NCBI GenBank assembly: GCA_019415505.1
Contig: DXZC01000079.1
Span: 1 to 9,847 of the forward strand
DNA from: Peptococcaceae bacterium
Lineage (GTDB): Bacteria > Bacillota > Dehalobacteriia > UBA7702
DNA: 9,847 nt
Direction: 5' to 3'
The position numbers were made by a program, and so were the translations under genes. Under the pieces are notes generated by a model. The model saw nothing but the letters and a program-made list of their open reading frames with translations. It searched no databases and had not been told where the DNA came from. Of this stretch, positions 6,932-9,847 are shown one piece after another; position 1 is the stretch's first letter; each line of letters opens with the position of its first letter.

Positions 6932-6968
6932 CCATTTATAACATGGGGCCAAAGCGGTGAGGAGAAAA

Positions 6969-7817
6969 ATGAAAGATTTAATTTTATATATTGTATCCGA
7001 TTCCGTGGGAGAAACAGGTGAACAAGTGGCCCGGGCCGCGGTGAGTCAGTTTGCTCAGGCTAGCTATGAATTGCGGCGGTTTCCCCATATAAATGATTTG
7101 GTTTCACTCAAAGAAATCGTGGAGGAAGCCAAAAAGTATAATGGCATTATTTTTTATACTTTAGTGTCGGAAACCTTGCGCCACGGCATGGAACAGCTTT
7201 CCGATGATTTTGATGTGGCTGTGGTGGATATTTTAGGCGCCCCCATTCGCTCCATTGAGGATGCTCTTAATACGGATCCCTCCTGTGAGGTGGGGGGCTT
7301 GAGAAAGCTGGACGCCCGCTATTTTCGCCGGGTGGCGGCTATGGAATTTGCCGTGCAGTACGACGACGGCAAGGACCCCCAGGGCTTTGTTGAGGCTGAT
7401 TTGGTAATTTTGGGAGTATCCCGTACCTCTAAAACGCCGGTATGTATGTACCTGGCCAATAAAAACATTAAAGCAGCTAATTTGCCTATAGTACCGGAAA
7501 CCCCCATACCGGAGGTAATCTATGAATTACCGAGGGAAAAGGTTTTCGGTCTTACTATTGACCCTAATAGCCTTATTGAAATACGCACCCAGAGATTAAA
7601 AACTATGGGTGCTGTAGGTCATAGCTCCAATTACGCTAAAATAGACCGGCTATTAGATGAGCTGGATTTTGCCAAAAAGCTTTATCGCCGTATCGGTTGC
7701 CGGGTGTTGGACGTTACCAACAAGGCCATTGAAGAAACGGCTGGTAATATTTTAGAAATTTACTTTAAAAACAAACAAAACAAGAAGAACAAACAAAAAC
7801 AAGGAGGCAATTCATGA
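6969..7817 (+). CDS. yqfL: Pyruvate,phosphate dikinase regulatory protein (kinase/phosphorylase, DUF299 family)
   Basis: Members of this family reversibly switch PPDK (or PEP synthase) off and on, by ADP-dependent phosphorylation and Pi-dependent dephosphorylation of a Thr beside the catalytic His. The N-terminus LILYIVSDSVGETGEQVARAA and the P-loop-like GVSRTSKTP (149-157) are diagnostic. The target enzyme is encoded immediately downstream, with a 4-nt overlap, and has the target Thr. The length is 282 aa, close to E. coli PpsR (277). The ATG at 6969 is chosen over the GTG at 6957: MKDLILYIVSDS fits the family and GGTGAGGAG just upstream serves as ribosome binding site. The last 17 residues (266-282) form an unusual Lys/Asn/Gln-rich tail encoded by A/C-rich DNA. 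The context makes PPDK, not PEP synthase, the likely partner. The symbol follows the B. subtilis homologue. Confidence 0.95.
   Translation: MKDLILYIVSDSVGETGEQVARAAVSQFAQASYELRRFPHINDLVSLKEIVEEAKKYNGIIFYTLVSETLRHGMEQLSDDFDVAVVDILGAPIRSIEDALNTDPSCEVGGLRKLDARYFRRVAAMEFAVQYDDGKDPQGFVEADLVILGVSRTSKTPVCMYLANKNIKAANLPIVPETPIPEVIYELPREKVFGLTIDPNSLIEIRTQRLKTMGAVGHSSNYAKIDRLLDELDFAKKLYRRIGCRVLDVTNKAIEETAGNILEIYFKNKQNKKNKQKQGGNS
7801..7807 (+). promoter_or_regulatory. ppdK ribosome binding site inside the regulator gene
   Basis: AAGGAGG, a near-perfect site, lies 6 nt before the ATG at 7814 and is encoded within the last codons of the regulator gene. The stop and start overlap as ATGA, so translation of the two is probably coupled. 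Confidence 0.9.
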
Positions 7818-9847
7818 GTAAGAAGTACGTTTACCTTTTTGACGAAGGTAACAGCGAAATGAGAGGACTCTTGGGCGGTAAAGGGGCCAACCTTGCGGAG
7901 ATGACCAATATTGGCTTGCCTGTGCCCCCCGGTTTAACCATAACTACAGAGGCCTGCAACGAATACTATCTGCAAAATGAAAAAATGCCCGAAGGTCTGG
8001 AAGACGAACTCAACGAAAAGTTTCAGGTTGTGGAAGAACGTATCGGCAAAAAATTAGGTAATCAAGAGAACCCCTTACTGGTTTCAGTGCGCTCCGGCGC
8101 GAAAATCTCCATGCCCGGCATGATGGATACAATTTTGAACCTGGGGTTAAATGATGTAACCGTAGAGGGTATGGCTGCCGCTACTGGCAACCGTCGTTTT
8201 GCCTTGGATTGCTACCGTCGTTTTATTCAAATGTTTGGCGATGTGGCTATGGGTGTGGACAGCGCCTTATTTGAGGATGCTTTAGCGGAGCTGAAAATAG
8301 CTCAGGGCGTTAAATTTGACCATCAACTCAGCGCCGAAGCCTTAGCGGAATTGATTGTTACCTTTAAGGAAATTTACCAAAATGGCACTGGGGCTGCTTT
8401 TCCCCAGGACCCCAAGGAACAGTTGCTCTTAGCTGTTCAGGCGGTATTTAAGTCTTGGAATTCCGCCCGGGCAATTTACTACCGTAAGCAGAACAAGATT
8501 CCCGATGATTTAGGTACTGCTGTAAATGTACAGTGCATGGTATTCGGCAATATGGGGAATGACTGCGGTACTGGCGTGGCCTTTACCAGAAATCCATCCA
8601 CCGGGGAAAAAGGTCTTTTCGGCGAATATCTCATAAATGCCCAAGGCGAGGACGTGGTGGCGGGTATCCGTACCCCTGAACCCATTGCCAGCCTTGACCA
8701 GGATATGCCTGAGGTTTATAAGCAATTTTTAGAAATCAGCCAATTATTGGAAAAGCATTACCATGATATGCAGGATATGGAATTTACCGTGGAACGCGGC
8801 AAGCTCTACATGCTGCAAACCAGAAATGGCAAGCGCACGGCGGCTGCGGCGGTTAAAGCGGCTGTAGATATGGTAGGCGAGGGCCTTATTACCAAGGAAG
8901 AGGCCTTAATGCGTTTGGAACCGCTGCAAATTAACCAACTGCTCCACCCGGCTATTGACCCCAAAGCAAAGCTGGAAGTTATTGCTACCGGTTTACCGGC
9001 TTCTCCCGGCGCGGCTGTAGGTAAGGTGACTTTTGACGCCGATACCGCGGAAAAACTGGGTAAAGAAGGACAGAAAGTAATTCTGGTTCGCACCGAGACT
9101 ACCCCTGAAGATATTCACGGCATGAACGAAGCCCAGGGTATTCTTACCAGCCATGGCGGTATGACCAGCCATGCGGCGGTTATTGCCCGTGGCATGGGTA
9201 CGCCTGCGGTTTGCGGCGCAGAAGCCTTGAAAATAGACTCTGTTAACAAAAAGCTGACCATTGGCAGCGACGTATTTACCGAAAATGATTATATTTCTAT
9301 TGATGGCGCTACCGGCCGCATTATTAAAGGGCAGGCTCCCATGACAGCTTCAGCTATGGGTGATGAATTTACCACCTTCCTGAATTGGGCTGATGAAGTT
9401 AAACGCCTGGCAGTAAGAGCTAATGCCGATACCCCTGAGGATGCTCAAAAAGCCAAGGACTTTGGGGCTAAAGGTATTGGCCTGACCAGAACGGAGCATA
9501 TGTTTATGGCCTTGGACCGCTTACCGGTGGTGCAGGAGATGATTTTAGCTGATGATTTAGCTGGTCGTGAAGCCGCCCTGGCCAAACTTTTGCCCATGCA
9601 GAGAGACGACTTTTACGGCATTCTCAAAGTAATGGCCGGGTTCCCTGTCACAATCCGTTTCCTGGATCCGCCGCTCCATGAGTTCTTACCCTCGAAAGAG
9701 GAGCTTTTAGTAGAAATTACCACTTTAAAATGTACCAACGGCGATTCTAAGGTCATTGCGGAAAAGGAAGAGCTGCTGGAAAGGGTTAAAGAATTAGCTG
9801 AATTTAATCCCATGCTGGGTCATCGCGGCTGCCGTTTGGGTATTACC
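7814..9847 (+). CDS. ppdK: Pyruvate,phosphate dikinase, N-terminal 678 residues (3' end outside window)
   Basis: PPDK interconverts pyruvate, ATP and Pi with PEP, AMP and PPi; in anaerobes it works in glycolysis or gluconeogenesis. The frame is open to the last base; about 195 residues of a roughly 875-aa protein are missing. The nucleotide-binding domain keeps GGKGANLAEM (Lys23), SVRSGAK (Arg93), MPGMMDTILNLG (100-111), and Asp321, Glu323, Gln335, Arg337 in DMEFTVERGKLYMLQTR, matching ATP-site residues of the Clostridium symbiosum enzyme. The swivelling domain carries GGMTSHAAV with catalytic His453 and regulatory Thr451. The PEP/pyruvate barrel begins with GLTRTEHMF (Arg559), RFLDPPLHEFLP (Arg615) and NPMLGHRGCRLG. 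The C-terminal catalytic Cys lies beyond the window. The loop before the His reads TSHGG; I recall a basic residue (xRGG) there in many PPDKs. Adjacent regulator and no frameshift support function. Confidence 0.97.
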   Translation, partial: MSKKYVYLFDEGNSEMRGLLGGKGANLAEMTNIGLPVPPGLTITTEACNEYYLQNEKMPEGLEDELNEKFQVVEERIGKKLGNQENPLLVSVRSGAKISMPGMMDTILNLGLNDVTVEGMAAATGNRRFALDCYRRFIQMFGDVAMGVDSALFEDALAELKIAQGVKFDHQLSAEALAELIVTFKEIYQNGTGAAFPQDPKEQLLLAVQAVFKSWNSARAIYYRKQNKIPDDLGTAVNVQCMVFGNMGNDCGTGVAFTRNPSTGEKGLFGEYLINAQGEDVVAGIRTPEPIASLDQDMPEVYKQFLEISQLLEKHYHDMQDMEFTVERGKLYMLQTRNGKRTAAAAVKAAVDMVGEGLITKEEALMRLEPLQINQLLHPAIDPKAKLEVIATGLPASPGAAVGKVTFDADTAEKLGKEGQKVILVRTETTPEDIHGMNEAQGILTSHGGMTSHAAVIARGMGTPAVCGAEALKIDSVNKKLTIGSDVFTENDYISIDGATGRIIKGQAPMTASAMGDEFTTFLNWADEVKRLAVRANADTPEDAQKAKDFGAKGIGLTRTEHMFMALDRLPVVQEMILADDLAGREAALAKLLPMQRDDFYGILKVMAGFPVTIRFLDPPLHEFLPSKEELLVEITTLKCTNGDSKVIAEKEELLERVKELAEFNPMLGHRGCRLGIT

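Noticed and set aside
6561..6935. 124-aa open frame on the minus strand over the glyS 3' end
   Set aside because: It is antisense to the conserved end of glyS, has Ser/Leu-rich composition typical of an antisense shadow, and has no recognisable domain.
6957..6968. GTG start for the PPDK regulator
   Set aside because: This GTG lies within the GGTGAGGAG ribosome binding region; the ATG at 6969 fits the family N-terminus.
8479..8725. Two overlapping minus-strand open frames inside ppdK
   Set aside because: They are antisense to the conserved nucleotide-binding domain of ppdK, and neither shows a family motif.

Overview
The window reads as an ordinary chromosomal housekeeping segment of an anaerobic, low-to-moderate-GC Bacillota (Firmicutes). 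A clostridial, Negativicutes-like or Peptococcaceae-like relative is my best guess. The reasons are the split glyQ/glyS glycyl-tRNA synthetase behind a glycine T-box, strong AGGAG-type ribosome binding sites, a DUF3786-like protein, and a PPDK-type pyruvate,phosphate dikinase next to its regulatory kinase/phosphorylase. All genes lie on the + strand. I see no mobile element, CRISPR array, tRNA or rRNA.

Layout. Positions 1-636 hold the 3' part of glmM (phosphoglucosamine mutase). A 163-nt gap with several mutually exclusive inverted repeats leads into glmS at 800-2629. Together these two enzymes feed amino-sugar and peptidoglycan precursor synthesis. I could not recognise the glmS ribozyme usual in Bacillota. 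After glmS come a small decayed repeat, a 16-bp hairpin and a DUF3786-like orphan protein (2745-3356), closed by an intrinsic terminator (3431-3477). A clear sigma-A-type promoter (3541-3569) then drives a glycine T-box leader with a GGC specifier (about 3577-3774), followed by glyQ (3801-4724) and glyS (4717-6789), which overlap by 8 nt.

No terminator is visible after glyS. A 179-nt gap with a possible second promoter and a leader hairpin precedes the PPDK regulatory protein gene (6969-7817). That gene overlaps ppdK by 4 nt; ppdK runs off the right edge (7814-9847, about 678 of roughly 875 residues). The last two form a functional pair: the regulatory protein should phosphorylate and dephosphorylate the Thr two residues before the catalytic His of PPDK, and both residues are present (Thr451, His453).

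I found no previously undescribed multi-gene system. The points worth a second look are the structured glmS leader without a recognisable ribozyme, the DUF3786-like protein, possible read-through of glycine T-box control into the PPDK module, and a TSH duplication at the PPDK catalytic loop. Several start codons are placed downstream of the longest possible frame because the ribosome binding site and family N-termini decide them: 800 for glmS, 4717 for glyS and 6969 for the regulator.
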